From the NCBI RefSeq assembly GCF_937468385.1, contig NZ_CALBWS010000007.1, positions 62,001 to 126,000 of the forward strand: a DNA stretch of 64,000 bases, given 5' to 3'. A program made the position numbers and the translations under genes. Every line of letters begins with the position of its first letter. The stretch's first letter is position 1. Under the pieces are notes generated by a model. The model had not been told where the DNA came from. It did not search any database and was given only the letters and a program-made list of their open reading frames with translations. Positions 28,099 to 38,059 of this stretch are shown in pieces. Source of the stretch: Neobacillus rhizosphaerae. Its GTDB lineage: Bacteria > Bacillota > Bacilli > Bacillales > Cytobacillaceae.

Positions 28099-29619
28099 TT
28101 ATTCGTCTTTCTTTTTAACCTCTTCTGTTAGTTCCTCAATGCTTCTTCTTACGTTAGATTTACCAGAGTAGTTTTCGATTAGCTCTTTCACATCAAGACC
28201 ACTTGAAGCCTTTAATGATTCTTGAAGGCTGGCCATTAGATTAGTTGCATAACTGGTAATCTTATTAGCACCGCCATTTTCTCCAGAACCGCCGCCCGTA
28301 TCGACAACGGTGATTTTATCAATATTGGATAATGGGGCTGCCACTTGCTTCGCATATTCAGGAAGCATTTTGATAACCATGTCCAAGATAGCCGCTTGAC
28401 CAAATTGCTCGAACGCTTCAGCGATTTTTTCCTTCGCTTCTGCTTCTGCCAAACCTTTTAAGCGAATAATTTCTGCTTCTGATGAACCCTGTGCCTTTTG
28501 TGCTTCCGCTTTTGCAAGACCATCGAGGCGAATTCGCTCTGCTTCCGCCTTTGCCATAGCTTCAATCCGGTACTTATTAGCTTCCGCTTCAGCCATTTCC
28601 CTTGCCTTGTTGGCAGCCGCGGATTGCTCAACGGAATAACGGTCAGCATCGGCTTTTTTCTTCACTTCAGAATCGTATTGGCGTTCACGACGAAGAATTT
28701 CTTTTTCTTCTAATTCAATTTGTTTTTGTCTTTCAATAATCTTGATTTGCATTTCTTGTTCCATTACATCCTGCTTCGAACGGGCACTTTCAAGATCGTA
28801 GGCTTGGTCAGCTTTTGCTTTTGCGATATCCTGTTCACGGCGGAACTCAGCGACTTTCAACTGATTGACTTTCTCCGCTTCGGCAATTTCTGTTGCCCTT
28901 TCTAATTCTGAACGCTTCGCTTCTTTTGCAGCCTCGGCCTTTTTGATCCGCGTTTCTTTTTCTGCCTCAGCAGTGGCAATATCGGCATCTCTTCTAACTT
29001 GAGCAATTCGAGGTTTACCAAGTGAATCAAGGTAACCATTTTTGTCACGAACATCTTTAATCGTAAAGGATACAATTACCAAGCCCATTTTCGCAAGATC
29101 TTGTGAGGCAACCCTTTGAACCTCTTGAGAAAATTTATCACGATTTTTATAAATTTCTTCAACAGTCATCGAGCCAAGAATCGATCGTAAATGACCCTCA
29201 AGAACTTCTCTTGCTTCACTCTCACGATCTTCTTTTGGCTTTCCAAGAAATTGTTCAGCAGCTGTCGCAATTTCACTAATCGAGCTGCCAATTTTAATAA
29301 TTGCGACACCATCAGCCATGACGGGTACACCCTGCTCCGTGTAAACTTCAGGTGTGGTAACTTCTAGTTTACTAGATAGCAAGCTTAGCGGCTTAGCCTG
29401 TTGGAATACCGGTAAAATAAAGCTACCGCCGCCGCGGATGATTTTGATTTTATTTCCAGATTCATCTACATGGACACTGCCGTTACCAAGAAAACTTCCC
29501 GTTACAATCAGTGCCTCGTCCGGTCCGGCCGTTCTGTACTTGGTGACAAAGACGCCGATTAAAACAATTAGAATAAGTACAACAATCCCGATAATGATCC
29601 AAATAATGTTAAAATCCAT
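28099..29619 (-). CDS. floT: Flotillin
   Basis: A 506-residue flotillin (YuaG type) that scaffolds functional membrane microdomains. A single N-terminal membrane segment (IIWIIIGIVVLILIVLIGVF) precedes the SPFH/PHB domain (about residues 40-200). A long coiled coil rich in EA repeats follows (about 210-400), then a C-terminal tail with GGGSGENGG. It is downstream of yuaF in a sigma-W operon, as in B. subtilis. It is bounded by the bidirectional terminator at 28058. Confidence 0.95.
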   Translation of the reverse strand: MDFNIIWIIIGIVVLILIVLIGVFVTKYRTAGPDEALIVTGSFLGNGSVHVDESGNKIKIIRGGGSFILPVFQQAKPLSLLSSKLEVTTPEVYTEQGVPVMADGVAIIKIGSSISEIATAAEQFLGKPKEDRESEAREVLEGHLRSILGSMTVEEIYKNRDKFSQEVQRVASQDLAKMGLVIVSFTIKDVRDKNGYLDSLGKPRIAQVRRDADIATAEAEKETRIKKAEAAKEAKRSELERATEIAEAEKVNQLKVAEFRREQDIAKAKADQAYDLESARSKQDVMEQEMQIKIIERQKQIELEEKEILRRERQYDSEVKKKADADRYSVEQSAAANKAREMAEAEANKYRIEAMAKAEAERIRLDGLAKAEAQKAQGSSEAEIIRLKGLAEAEAKEKIAEAFEQFGQAAILDMVIKMLPEYAKQVAAPLSNIDKITVVDTGGGSGENGGANKITSYATNLMASLQESLKASSGLDVKELIENYSGKSNVRRSIEELTEEVKKKDE

Positions 29620-29634
29620 TTCTTATTACCCCCT

Positions 29635-30180
29635 CTAGATAAAACTCTCTAATTGATGGTGGACCGTTACTTCCAGTACGCCATTTTTCACCTGAACCAC
29701 GAGTACATCTGCGCCATTTGGAATCTCATCACCATCAAAGCTTGAAGCTGGTTTGGCAATTCTGCCACTCGTACTATCAATCATCACTTCGCCAAAACCA
29801 TTGGCTGGTATCGCCGTGATCACGGTCCCAACCCGGCCTTGCAAATCTGATTCTTTATAGACAAGGGATTCCTCTGCAGACGATAACGGTACGAGAACAA
29901 AAACATTTAATAAGGTTACTAGAATAAAAGCAGCACCTGCCGAGATGCCCAAAATGAGTAAATAATGCAGTGATGATAGTCTTTCAAATAGGAAGCCGCT
30001 TGCAGACATGACGGTCACGAAGGCAAAAATTAAGACTGGGTTTAGAAAATGCAATCCTCCGTCTCCGGCTCCATGAAAATGAAAGACATCGGCGAACAAC
30101 ACATACAAAACGGTTAAAACACCCGAAATGATTAACCCGTACAAATAAATCGTTTCTAAAGGAATGCTAAAAGGTTCCAT
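29635..30180 (-). CDS. yuaF: NfeD-like membrane protein YuaF
   Basis: A 181-residue protein with three or four N-terminal helices and a C-terminal OB-fold NfeD domain (LQGRVGTVITAIPANGFGEVMID, then VLVVQVKNGVLEV). NfeD proteins pair with SPFH proteins, here the flotillin encoded 15 bases downstream. ATG 30180 is chosen because AAGGA lies 9 bases upstream; ATG 30186 and TTG 30189 are alternatives. It is expressed from the sigma-W promoter at 30305. Confidence 0.93.
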   Translation of the reverse strand: MEPFSIPLETIYLYGLIISGVLTVLYVLFADVFHFHGAGDGGLHFLNPVLIFAFVTVMSASGFLFERLSSLHYLLILGISAGAAFILVTLLNVFVLVPLSSAEESLVYKESDLQGRVGTVITAIPANGFGEVMIDSTSGRIAKPASSFDGDEIPNGADVLVVQVKNGVLEVTVHHQLESFI

Positions 30181-30304
30181 GCGCATCAATCCTTATTTTT
30201 GATTATTGTCACATAAAAAGGAAAGTGAATTGTGGGTTTAAGATTTCAGTAAAATTCAAGCATGATGCATCCTTCCCTTCCTCTGTGTTATGTATGTTAG
30301 ATTA

Positions 30305-30330
30305 TACGGATAAAAATGAAATAGGTTTCA
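30305..30330 (-). promoter_or_regulatory. Sigma-W promoter of yuaF-floT
   Basis: On the minus strand TGAAAC (30330-30325) and CGTA (30308-30305) are separated by exactly 16 bases, the sigma-W consensus. In B. subtilis the yuaF-floT-yuaI operon is sigma-W dependent, so envelope stress induction is expected. Confidence 0.92.
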
Positions 30331-30419
30331 CTTTCTAGATATATTTTATCATTTTCTTCCAATTAAGAACACCTAACAATCTTCGACAAATTTCGAGAAA
30401 TGCTAGTCGAGATGCCATT

Positions 30420-30580
30420 TTTGTCTTTTATGGTCAATGGAACGCTATTCCTTTTACCCCTCGAGCTTCTTTTTTCTTTTTTCGGTCAATGGAACACTAT
30501 TCCTTTTACCGCTCGGGCTCCTTTTTTCCTTTTTCGGTCAATGGAATACCCTTTCTTCAACGGGCTAACTTCTTATTTCC
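30420..30580. repeat. 52-bp tandem repeat array
   Basis: Units begin GGTCAATGGAA at 30432, 30484 and 30536, exactly 52 bases apart. The first two share CTATTCCTTTTACC and a pyrimidine tail; the third is diverged. Both flanking promoters or terminators lie outside the array. Confidence 0.85.
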
Positions 30581-30588
30581 CTTCAACA

Positions 30589-30623
30589 AAAAAAGTGCCA
30601 TAGCTTTTGAGCTACAACACCTT
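30589..30623 (-). terminator. Intrinsic terminator of the tcy operon
   Basis: On the minus strand GTG-TTG-TAGCT pairs with AGCTA-TGG-CAC (one internal mismatch) and leads into TTTTTTTG, overlapping the tcyC stop. Confidence 0.8.
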
Positions 30624-31356
30624 ACTGAATCATATTCAAAAACTTTCTAGTTCGTTCCTCTATTGGATTAGTAAAAATCTCTTCAGGTTTATTTCTTTCG
30701 ACGATGACGCCACCGTCCATGAATATGACTTCATCTGCTACTTCGCGGGCAAAGCGCATCTCATGGGTAACTACAATCATCGTCATCCCTTCTTGAGCGA
30801 GGTCCTTCATTACTTTTAATACCTCGCCAACAAGCTCGGGGTCGAGGGCTGACGTCGGCTCGTCAAACAACATGACCTCTGGTTCCATCGCTAGCGCCCT
30901 GGCAATCCCGACACGCTGCTGCTGCCCGCCTGAAAGCTGGGCAGGATAGTAAGACACTTTGTCTCCAAGGCCAACTTTTTCCAGCAACACTTTAGCTCTT
31001 TTCCGAGCGACCTCTTTATCTACACCTTTCACGATCACCGGTCCTTCCATGACGTTCTCAATGGCAGTTTTATGAGGAAAAAGATTATAGTTTTGAAAAA
31101 CCATTCCGGTCAAACGGCGAAATGATGCGACGGACCTCTTCGGGACGGCTTTAGAAAAATCCAGGCTTTGACCTTCAATTAGAATGACACCTTTCGTAGG
31201 CGTTTCCAGTACATTCAAACAGCGGAGCATCGTGGTCTTTCCAGATCCGGATGGACCAATGACAACAACAACATTCCCTTTTTCAACCTGAAGGTCAATT
31301 CCTTTTAATACCTCTAATTGGCCAAATTGTTTATATAAACCTTTTATTGAAATCAT
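30622..31356 (-). CDS. tcyC: Cystine ABC transporter ATPase
   Basis: A 244-residue polar amino acid ABC ATPase with Walker [13 protein letters not shown], signature [17 protein letters not shown], Walker [15 protein letters not shown] and switch [11 protein letters not shown]. Start 31356 is chosen because AAGGAG precedes it; codons upstream in frame lack a ribosome site. It is last in tcyA-tcyB-tcyC. The cystine substrate is inferred from the TcyA-like binding protein. Confidence 0.87.
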   Translation of the reverse strand: MISIKGLYKQFGQLEVLKGIDLQVEKGNVVVVIGPSGSGKTTMLRCLNVLETPTKGVILIEGQSLDFSKAVPKRSVASFRRLTGMVFQNYNLFPHKTAIENVMEGPVIVKGVDKEVARKRAKVLLEKVGLGDKVSYYPAQLSGGQQQRVGIARALAMEPEVMLFDEPTSALDPELVGEVLKVMKDLAQEGMTMIVVTHEMRFAREVADEVIFMDGGVIVERNKPEEIFTNPIEERTRKFLNMIQ

Positions 31357-31409
31357 TGAATAACTCCTTTTTCCCATATTAACGGGGCATAACCCATCTT
31401 GTTGGGCTA

Positions 31410-32108
31410 TTAAGACACATAACGTTCCAGCCTTTTTTCCAAAAACCCTTGAATCACGGATAGGAAAAAGCAAATGACCCAATAAATGAGTGCCGCTTCG
31501 GAATAGACCAACAAAAATTCATAGTTTGCTGCCGTAATTTCCTGGGCGCGGCGAAACATTTCTGTTACCAGGACGACGGATGCAAGGGAGGTATCTTTAA
31601 CAAGACTAATAAATGAATTAGATAATGGCGGAAGCGACACTCGTGCAGCTTGCGGTAGGATGATTCTTTTTAACGCTTGGGTATAAGACATTCCAATCGA
31701 GTAGCCCGCTTCCCATTGTCCTTTCGGGATGGAAAGAATCGCAGCCCTGATAATTTCGGAGGCATACGCTCCAACGCTTAGGGAAAAACCAATCACAGCA
31801 GAAATAAATGGATCAATGGTAAGGCCGATATTCGGAAGCCCATAAAAAATGATAAATAACTGCACTAATAATGGCGTTCCACGAATAGCTGATACATAGA
31901 TTCTAGCGATGATTTGAAAGAATTTCACCTGCGAAATCCTGGCGATTGCTGTCAGGACAGCTAAAATCAAGCCAATAATAAACGAAATAATCGATAATGG
32001 AATTGTATTCATAACAGCCCCCTCCAGCAGCGGCTGGAGGGAAGTTTTGGCAATATCAACTAATCTAGCTGTTCTTTCCGGGTCAGCAAAAATACTATTT
32101 AAGTACAT
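31410..32108 (-). CDS. tcyB: Cystine ABC transporter permease
   Basis: A 232-residue His/Glu/Gln-type permease with about five helices. It shows [22 protein letters not shown], the [17 protein letters not shown] segment and the EAA loop [25 protein letters not shown] 32108 lies inside the end of tcyA (14 bases overlap), which suggests coupled translation. The length matches B. subtilis TcyB. Confidence 0.87.
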   Translation of the reverse strand: MYLNSIFADPERTARLVDIAKTSLQPLLEGAVMNTIPLSIISFIIGLILAVLTAIARISQVKFFQIIARIYVSAIRGTPLLVQLFIIFYGLPNIGLTIDPFISAVIGFSLSVGAYASEIIRAAILSIPKGQWEAGYSIGMSYTQALKRIILPQAARVSLPPLSNSFISLVKDTSLASVVLVTEMFRRAQEITAANYEFLLVYSEAALIYWVICFFLSVIQGFLEKRLERYVS

Positions 32109-32919
32109 CTTCACCAAACCATTTCTCAGAGATTTTTTTGTAGGTACCATCATCAATCATATCTTTTAACGCTTTGTTAACAGCATCCACAAGGGTCGCA
32201 CTGTTTTTTCTAAACATAAAGCCACTGTGTGAAGCATCAGCTTCTGTTGCCACAATCTTAACTGGGGCATCTGGCTTGTGCTTTTTGTAATCTAAAAAGG
32301 CAATTTTATCGTTGATTGTTACATCAACACGCTTAGTAGTGATCAGATCGACTGCTTGGGTAAATCCGTCTACACCAACAAGATTAGCGCCATACTTTTT
32401 TGCCATATCAGCATAATTACTTGTCAGTGATTGAGCGGATTTTAAGCCTTTGATGTCTTCAAATGCTTTTACTTTATCGTTGTCCTTAAGTGTGATAAGG
32501 ACGCCTGCTGAAGTGATATATGGATCAGAGAAATCGTACTTTTCTTGTCGGTCTGGACGAATTCCCACCTGGTTAGCAATCATATCAAAACGATTCGCAT
32601 CAAGTCCGGCAAACAAAGAATCCCATTGCGTTTCCTTGAATTCAGCTTTCACCCCTAAACGCTTCGCAACCTCTTCGGCAATCTCGACATCAAAGCCAGT
32701 TAGTTTTCCGCTGGCATCATGGAATGTAAACGGAGCATATGTACCTTCTGTTCCAATTAATATCTTTCCATCGGCTTTTACAGTTTTCAATAAATCTGCA
32801 GACTGATTGGTTACGGATTTCTTGTTATCGTTAGTGGCTTTGTCACCGCTAGTGCCACAAGCTGAAAGAATTAACATAAAGCTCAATAAAAGTGCAAACA
32901 TGACAGATAATTTTTTCAC
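32095..32919 (-). CDS. tcyA: Cystine-binding lipoprotein
   Basis: A 274-residue family 3 solute-binding lipoprotein. The signal peptide ends in LILSACG (Cys21). The ligand domain begins [29 protein letters not shown] in spelling to TcyA and continues with [18 protein letters not shown] and [16 protein letters not shown]. It delivers L-cystine to TcyBC. Upstream of it, 32920-33030 is AT-rich, with AGGAGG before the start. CymR control is known for the B. subtilis operon, but no site was confirmed here. Confidence 0.88.
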   Translation of the reverse strand: MKKLSVMFALLLSFMLILSACGTSGDKATNDNKKSVTNQSADLLKTVKADGKILIGTEGTYAPFTFHDASGKLTGFDVEIAEEVAKRLGVKAEFKETQWDSLFAGLDANRFDMIANQVGIRPDRQEKYDFSDPYITSAGVLITLKDNDKVKAFEDIKGLKSAQSLTSNYADMAKKYGANLVGVDGFTQAVDLITTKRVDVTINDKIAFLDYKKHKPDAPVKIVATEADASHSGFMFRKNSATLVDAVNKALKDMIDDGTYKKISEKWFGEDVLK

Positions 32920-33029
32920 TCTTTAAACCTCCTAATTCCTATTGATTTTCTTGGATTTAATAATCATATTACATCCCTTCTTTTCTGTCAAAGAAAATAG
33001 AATTAAAATTATTTTACCCATTTATATAA

Positions 33030-33061
33030 ATAAAAACCTATCAGAGTATCCTGATAGGTTC
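33030..33061 (-). terminator. Intrinsic terminator downstream of nadE
   Basis: AACCTATCA and TGATAGGTT pair and lead into TTTTATTT on the minus strand, about 75 bases past the nadE stop. Confidence 0.85.
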
Positions 33062-33132
33062 AGCAGATAATGTTTAATATTGTTGGATTCTACGCTTTTT
33101 CCCTGGCTTGGCAATTCCTCCACGTTCCAACA

Positions 33133-33954
33133 TTATTTCCACCATTTATCAAACAGCGTTGCGGGAAGCTGACGTTTATGTTCGGTGATGAGATACCGCT
33201 TTTCAATTTTCTCGGAGACCTCTTGGGAAACAGACATTCCTTCAAGATAATCGTCCAGTTCATCATAGGTAATACCCAATTCGGTTTCATCGGCCTGGCC
33301 TGGTTTATGGTCGAGCAGGTCTGCAGTCGGCACCTTTAAATAGAGAGATTCCTCTGCACCAAGCACCTTTAACAAGGCTTTCCCCTGCCTTTTGGTCAGG
33401 CCTGTTAATGGAAGGAGATCTGCCCCTCCGTCACCATACTTTGTATAAAATCCTGTAACTGCTTCTGCTGCATGATCTGTACCGACCACAAGCAGCCCTT
33501 CCATGCCACCGACGGCATATTGGGCGATCATTCTCATTCTAGCCTTCACATTTCCTTTTTGATAATCGCTTAAACTGTCGACCTGGATGCTTGAATTATA
33601 TTCCATTTGTACTTCATCAACAGCTGCCTTGATATTAAAAACCAATTCCCGGTCAGCACGGATAAAGTCCAAAGCTCTTTTGGCATCTTCCTCATCCTGT
33701 TGAACTCCATAGGGAAGACGAACGGCAATAAACAAAGCCTCGTTTCCCTCACTCCTCAGCTCCTCAACAGCAAGCTGCACCAACCGTCCGGCGAGAGTGG
33801 AATCCTGACCACCGCTGATTCCTAACACATACCCCTTTGCCTTTGTTTTCAACAAATAATTTTTCAAAAAGTCAATCCGCTTACGGATTTCCTCTTTCGG
33901 GTTGATGTTTGGTGTGACATGTAATTCTTTCATAATCTGTACTTGTAAACTCAT
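33133..33954 (-). CDS. nadE: Ammonia-dependent NAD+ synthetase
   Basis: A 273-residue enzyme that amidates deamido-NAD with ammonia and ATP, the last step of NAD synthesis. It has the PP-loop [12 protein letters not shown] near residue 46. Other motifs are [38 protein letters not shown] blocks (readable at about residues 155-190) and [15 protein letters not shown]. The length is that of the ammonia-type enzyme, with no glutaminase domain. GGGAGG lies 8 bases before the ATG. It is monocistronic. Confidence 0.97.
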   Translation of the reverse strand: MSLQVQIMKELHVTPNINPKEEIRKRIDFLKNYLLKTKAKGYVLGISGGQDSTLAGRLVQLAVEELRSEGNEALFIAVRLPYGVQQDEEDAKRALDFIRADRELVFNIKAAVDEVQMEYNSSIQVDSLSDYQKGNVKARMRMIAQYAVGGMEGLLVVGTDHAAEAVTGFYTKYGDGGADLLPLTGLTKRQGKALLKVLGAEESLYLKVPTADLLDHKPGQADETELGITYDELDDYLEGMSVSQEVSEKIEKRYLITEHKRQLPATLFDKWWK

Positions 33955-34064
33955 CCCATGGGCCTCCCAACTATAATCATTGATATCTGTACTGTATCAT
34001 AAATGTCTGTCATTCACTAAAATTTATCACGTATTAACGGGTAGGATGACCTCTGACTGAAGTA

Positions 34065-35138
34065 TCACATAATCATCTTATAAAGATCCTTCGAAACCTG
34101 ATGGATATTTACTCTTTTGTCACGAACATTCAAGAGAATCGCCATGGTGGTTTTATTTTTAAAATAGACATGAAATGATTCCCAGCCGCCTACGATACCA
34201 CGGCTATAAACTTTGTCATTTGCCACATAGAGGCCTAAACCATACTTTGACTTTGGCCCTGGAGTCAGCATTTCCTTTAAACTATCTTGGGAAACAAGTT
34301 TTCCATTCATTAACGCCTGATCGAAAGAGCACAAATCAAGGACAGTAGCATAAATATCGCCACACCCAAAAAGCACATCAGTCTTCAATTGCATAGCCGG
34401 AATCAATTGATTTCCGATCTTTAGATAGCCTGTTGAATAATGTGAGTCCGCTTGCTCCTCGGTAATAAAACCCGAATGTCGCATCGAGGCCTTATTAAAT
34501 ATATTCTTTTGAATATATTCATGCAGTGGTACCCCCGAAACCTTTTCGACAATAAACCCTAGGACCAAATAATTGATGTCATTATAATTCCATTGTGTCC
34601 CCGCTGGAAATCTAATCGTTTTTGTAGCCAACTTCTGCACTATTTCTACTGGTTTCTTGTTTCCTGTCTGCCAAAGGGGTGCTTGGATTCCAGACGTGTG
34701 GTTTAATAAATGGATGATTTTTATCTTCTTCCCATTTGGAAAGTCTGGAATATAAGTTGCAACAGAATCTTGAATCGTTAATTTCCGTTTATCCTGAAGC
34801 TGCATAATACTAGCAGCGACGATCAACTTCGTAATGGATGCAATAGGATGGGCGGTTCCTGGTTGATTTTCGATTCGTTGGTTAAAATCTGCAAATCCCA
34901 CACCCTCATGAAAAATTATTTCCTTCTCCTTTACAATAGCTACACTGCCATTAATATGGTTTGAATTTAAATAGGCTCTTATCTTTCGTTGAAAATTTGT
35001 TTCCTCCTGTTTATTTTCATAATAAGCGGAAACATCATGGTTGGGTTGTAGTAAATGTACATGGTTTTGGCAGCCTGCCGTACCGATGAAAATAGAAGTA
35101 AACCACAATAATATTTTATATTTCACAGCTAATCCCAT
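34065..35138 (-). CDS. Beta-lactamase-fold serine hydrolase, lipoprotein
   Basis: A 357-residue class C beta-lactamase/PBP4* type protein. A signal peptide with lipobox GTAGC (Cys23) puts it on the outer face of the membrane. The nucleophile motif is SITK (101-104). The second motif is Y185-N-D where YSN is usual, in a typical WNYNDINYLVLGFIVE context. The third motif is weak (GGWESF). It may hydrolyse peptidoglycan-related D-amino acid bonds or esters; the substrate is unknown. GTG 35126 is an alternative start. Confidence 0.8.
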   Translation of the reverse strand: MGLAVKYKILLWFTSIFIGTAGCQNHVHLLQPNHDVSAYYENKQEETNFQRKIRAYLNSNHINGSVAIVKEKEIIFHEGVGFADFNQRIENQPGTAHPIASITKLIVAASIMQLQDKRKLTIQDSVATYIPDFPNGKKIKIIHLLNHTSGIQAPLWQTGNKKPVEIVQKLATKTIRFPAGTQWNYNDINYLVLGFIVEKVSGVPLHEYIQKNIFNKASMRHSGFITEEQADSHYSTGYLKIGNQLIPAMQLKTDVLFGCGDIYATVLDLCSFDQALMNGKLVSQDSLKEMLTPGPKSKYGLGLYVANDKVYSRGIVGGWESFHVYFKNKTTMAILLNVRDKRVNIHQVSKDLYKMIM

Positions 35139-35349
35139 CTTCCTCTATTCCATTTGGCGATTCATGGGTTTATTATGGATGAATAAACAGTGATTTACTC
35201 CATCTTCGTTGCTTCAAAGAGAATTTTCGTTTTATTTTCCGGTAAACTAGTTATGATATCATTAATAATGGAGATTTATCACTGTATCAAGTTTGATTAT
35301 ATTTTTAATATGAACCACAAATGAGTAACAGATTGTTGGAGGGATTTTG

Positions 35350-35862
35350 ATGGAAGCAAAAACTTGTAATGAATCAAGAGTAGTGAGAACCAGCAGGATT
35401 TTTCCTAACGATGTCAATAACCATCATACATTGTTTGGCGGAAAGCTGATGAGTGATGTTGACATGCTTGCCTCTATTTCGGCGACCAGGCATTGCCGGA
35501 GGGAGTGTGTCACCGCATCGACTGACTCGGTTGATTTTCTTAGCCCGATTACACCAAAGGATTCCGTCTGTTTCGAATCCTTCGTTACTTGGACCGGCAC
35601 CTCTTCCATAGAAGTGTTTGTAAAAATTATTGCCGAAAATCTCATTTCTGGTGATCGAAAAATTGCTGCAACTGCTTTTTTGACCTTTGTTGCCCTAGAT
35701 GACAATGGGAAACCTACTGCAGTCCCTAAGATTATTCCGGAAACGGAAGAGGAAAAAAAGCTTTATGAAACTGGACACGAACGGGCCGAAAAGCGGAAAC
35801 AGCACAGGAAAAACAGTAAAGAATTGGCGAGTTATTTTACCACGAGTAAACCATGGGAATAA
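35350..35862 (+). CDS. Acyl-CoA thioesterase, hotdog fold (YkhA-like)
   Basis: A 170-residue acyl-CoA thioesterase. It shows the family block FPNDVNNHHTLFGGKLMSDVDMLA, then VTASTDSVDFLSPI and a hotdog core ending in TAFLTFVALDDNGKP. The basic C-terminal tail is disordered. The N-terminal half of one hotdog unit is present, giving a single-domain hexameric type. GGAGG lies before ATG 35350; the TTG at 35347 is less likely. It probably hydrolyses medium- or long-chain acyl-CoAs in the cytoplasm. Confidence 0.9.
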   Translation: MEAKTCNESRVVRTSRIFPNDVNNHHTLFGGKLMSDVDMLASISATRHCRRECVTASTDSVDFLSPITPKDSVCFESFVTWTGTSSIEVFVKIIAENLISGDRKIAATAFLTFVALDDNGKPTAVPKIIPETEEEKKLYETGHERAEKRKQHRKNSKELASYFTTSKPWE

Positions 35863-35863
35863 G

Positions 35864-35894
35864 AAAAGGTTCGCTGAATTAGCGAACCTTTCCC
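35864..35894. terminator. Bidirectional terminator between thioesterase and DUF3231 genes
   Basis: AAAGGTTCGCT and AGCGAACCTTT form an 11-bp stem between convergent genes, with short A/T tracts on either side. Confidence 0.85.
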
Positions 35895-35896
35895 TA

Positions 35897-36892
35897 TTAA
35901 TTCTGAAGTTTTCTTCTATCTGGAGCATGCGGTGGCTTTAGCATCCAACCGCGCTCCACCATCATCTCAAAGCCCTTGGCGGAATAAAGTAAAATTTCAA
36001 GGATGTACTTTTCATAATAAACAGCTAAATCCGTTCGCATTGACAATGACAACGCATGTCCTATTAAAGTAACATCAATGCTGTTCAAGGAGTGGAACAA
36101 TGTAACAATAAGCCGATTTGAAAACGGTGAGACCGTTGAATCCGTTACATCCAAACTGACACACACGTTCCCTAACAGCTCCTCCCTCATAAGGATATCA
36201 TTAAAGGTGTTAATTTGTTTTTCAGAAATTTTCTTACCTTCAGCGATATAATCATGAATTTCTTTATCCTTGACTACTTGAAGTAAGCCCATACATAGTA
36301 AGATTGAAAAATAATTCCGCTCAGTGTTAAAAAAGACTTCCGTAATTTCAGCTACATTTAACGGTCTTTTTTTCCAAAATCCACTAATATAGGATGGTTT
36401 TTCAACATACTCAACTTGATCCGGATAGGGAATCAATGGCGGCCGGTCATAGACTCCCTTCTCAAGCATTAAGGTTGTTGCTTGCTGATATAACATCGTC
36501 GTTTGTTGGAGCATCGTCACAAAAAAATCCATCACATCTTTACGGGCTGTATTCACTGTAATAAAACTAGTGTTAACCATGCCCATTCTGCTCATAGAGT
36601 AGACAAAGCTTAAACCAAACATATCATAAAATAATGGCGGTGCTGTCAAATTTAAGTCTTTTTCCGAGAACCCATCGGGTATAGGGATACCCTCATCCTT
36701 AAAAATACTCGTAATCTGGGCAACATGTCCTTTAGATATCTCATAGGCTTTCTGCAAAATTCCCTTTATTTGTTCATCTTGATTGTGATGCAGGAAATAG
36801 GTTAATAAACAAACAGCCATATTCTCCTGAAGGTAGGCAGCCCATAATCCGCCGATTTCCGAACTGGTTAACCTTATGCTATGCCCACCCAT
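35897..36892 (-). CDS. DUF3231 protein with two tandem helical domains
   Basis: A 331-residue protein made of two similar ferritin-like units, residues about 8-155 and 175-325. Both start with an EI-x5-15-acidic helix and end in a MxEKG/MVERGW helix followed by RPPLIPYP or KPPHAPDR. The ending resembles CotF-type coat proteins. Function is unknown in the family; several DUF3231 genes are tied to sporulating Bacillaceae. It has no signal peptide and is monocistronic, convergent with the thioesterase. Confidence 0.82.
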   Translation of the reverse strand: MGGHSIRLTSSEIGGLWAAYLQENMAVCLLTYFLHHNQDEQIKGILQKAYEISKGHVAQITSIFKDEGIPIPDGFSEKDLNLTAPPLFYDMFGLSFVYSMSRMGMVNTSFITVNTARKDVMDFFVTMLQQTTMLYQQATTLMLEKGVYDRPPLIPYPDQVEYVEKPSYISGFWKKRPLNVAEITEVFFNTERNYFSILLCMGLLQVVKDKEIHDYIAEGKKISEKQINTFNDILMREELLGNVCVSLDVTDSTVSPFSNRLIVTLFHSLNSIDVTLIGHALSLSMRTDLAVYYEKYILEILLYSAKGFEMMVERGWMLKPPHAPDRRKLQN

Positions 36893-36973
36893 TTTGCAGT
36901 CCTCCTAAAAAAGTACTTTACGAATAGATTCCCAATCGACAAGCTTTTTTATTCGTCCTTCCCAAGACCTTAC

Positions 36974-37948
36974 CTATTCCTTAGTTGATTCATTACTGGG
37001 CCGCCAAGTCATTACACCATCTTCTTCATCAAACTCAATCGTGACATCGACGACGCCTTTTTCTGCCAATATTTTTTCCTCTAATCGGTCTTTAATATCA
37101 TCGGCCGCTGCTACTGTCATTTTAGGATCTACCTCAATCTCCACTTCAACATGCAGGTCCTCACCCTCTTTAATTACGGTAATTCCTTGAATATCCAAAA
37201 CATCTGGATCGGCCATAACAAGAGCACCAATCTTATCTTCCATTTCTTCATCAGCTTGTCCAATAACTCCTGCGGCATTGTCCAAAAAGACCTTGCCAAC
37301 GACAAAAAACATCATGGCACCAATCAGTATCGAGGCGATTCCTTCTAGTTGATGGAACTTCGTGAAATAGGAAATAACCACGGCAATAATCGCTACCAAA
37401 CCGCCAATCGTTGCCACGAGGTCTTCCATGAAGACAAGCTTCGTTGCCGGTTTCGCTCTTCCTAGATTAGCAAAGCTTTTAACAAACACATTAGGGCCGC
37501 TTGCCTCTATTTCGAGATCATGCAATATTTCTTTCATTGCTTTAAAAAGCACTAAGGATTCAAGGATCGTGGAAATCCCTAATACAAGGATATTGATGAT
37601 AAAACCGTCGGATGCGGTCGGATGGACAACATGATGCCAGCCTTCACGAATCGTTTCAAACGCCATAATACCGACGATTAACACAGCCCCTAAAAGAACA
37701 AGGTTAACTAAGCGGCCAAACCCATTTGGGAATTTTTCCGTCGGTGCCTTTTTACTTAAGGCAGAACCGACAAACACAAAAAACTGATTTGCTGCATCGC
37801 CAAGACTGTGCATCGTTTCCGCAAACATGGCGACATTGCCTGTATACATAAAGGCCACACCTTTAATAATTGAAATAATCGAATTAATAATTGCGGCGAG
37901 CATCGCCGATTTATTGCCGCGTTTTAAAAGCCGTAGTATTTCTCCCAT
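36974..37948 (-). CDS. Cation diffusion facilitator transporter
   Basis: A 324-residue CDF antiporter for divalent metals (zinc, iron or manganese). It has six predicted helices, the metal-site segment ETMHSLGDAANQFFVFVG in TM2 and a cytoplasmic C-terminal domain (about 215-324) with ITVIKEGEDLHVEVEIEVDP. H-x3-D in TM2 suggests zinc or related metals, but selectivity is not certain. ATG 37948 with AGAGGA upstream is used in place of an earlier in-frame codon. Confidence 0.9.
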   Translation of the reverse strand: MGEILRLLKRGNKSAMLAAIINSIISIIKGVAFMYTGNVAMFAETMHSLGDAANQFFVFVGSALSKKAPTEKFPNGFGRLVNLVLLGAVLIVGIMAFETIREGWHHVVHPTASDGFIINILVLGISTILESLVLFKAMKEILHDLEIEASGPNVFVKSFANLGRAKPATKLVFMEDLVATIGGLVAIIAVVISYFTKFHQLEGIASILIGAMMFFVVGKVFLDNAAGVIGQADEEMEDKIGALVMADPDVLDIQGITVIKEGEDLHVEVEIEVDPKMTVAAADDIKDRLEEKILAEKGVVDVTIEFDEEDGVMTWRPSNESTKE

Positions 37949-38024
37949 CGTATCCTCTTTTCTGTTATTAAAATAAGCAGTCATTGATATTTTCTAAACT
38001 ACCCTATTTCTTAAAAATAAGATA

Positions 38025-38052
38025 AACCCCCGTGCCTGAGAGTCGGGGGTCT
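38025..38052 (-). terminator. Intrinsic terminator after the small 77-residue gene
   Basis: On the minus strand ACCCCCGA pairs with CGGGGGT and leads into TTATCTTATTTTT. It directly follows the small gene whose stop is at 38060. Confidence 0.8.
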
Positions 38053-38059
38053 GGTCTAT

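Larger units (their letters stand above)
30181..30621. other. Intergenic region: sigma-W promoter and 52-bp tandem array
   Basis: It holds the yuaF leader (about 125 bases), the sigma-W promoter, the tandem array at 30420-30580 and the tcyC terminator. There is no gene. Confidence 0.75.
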
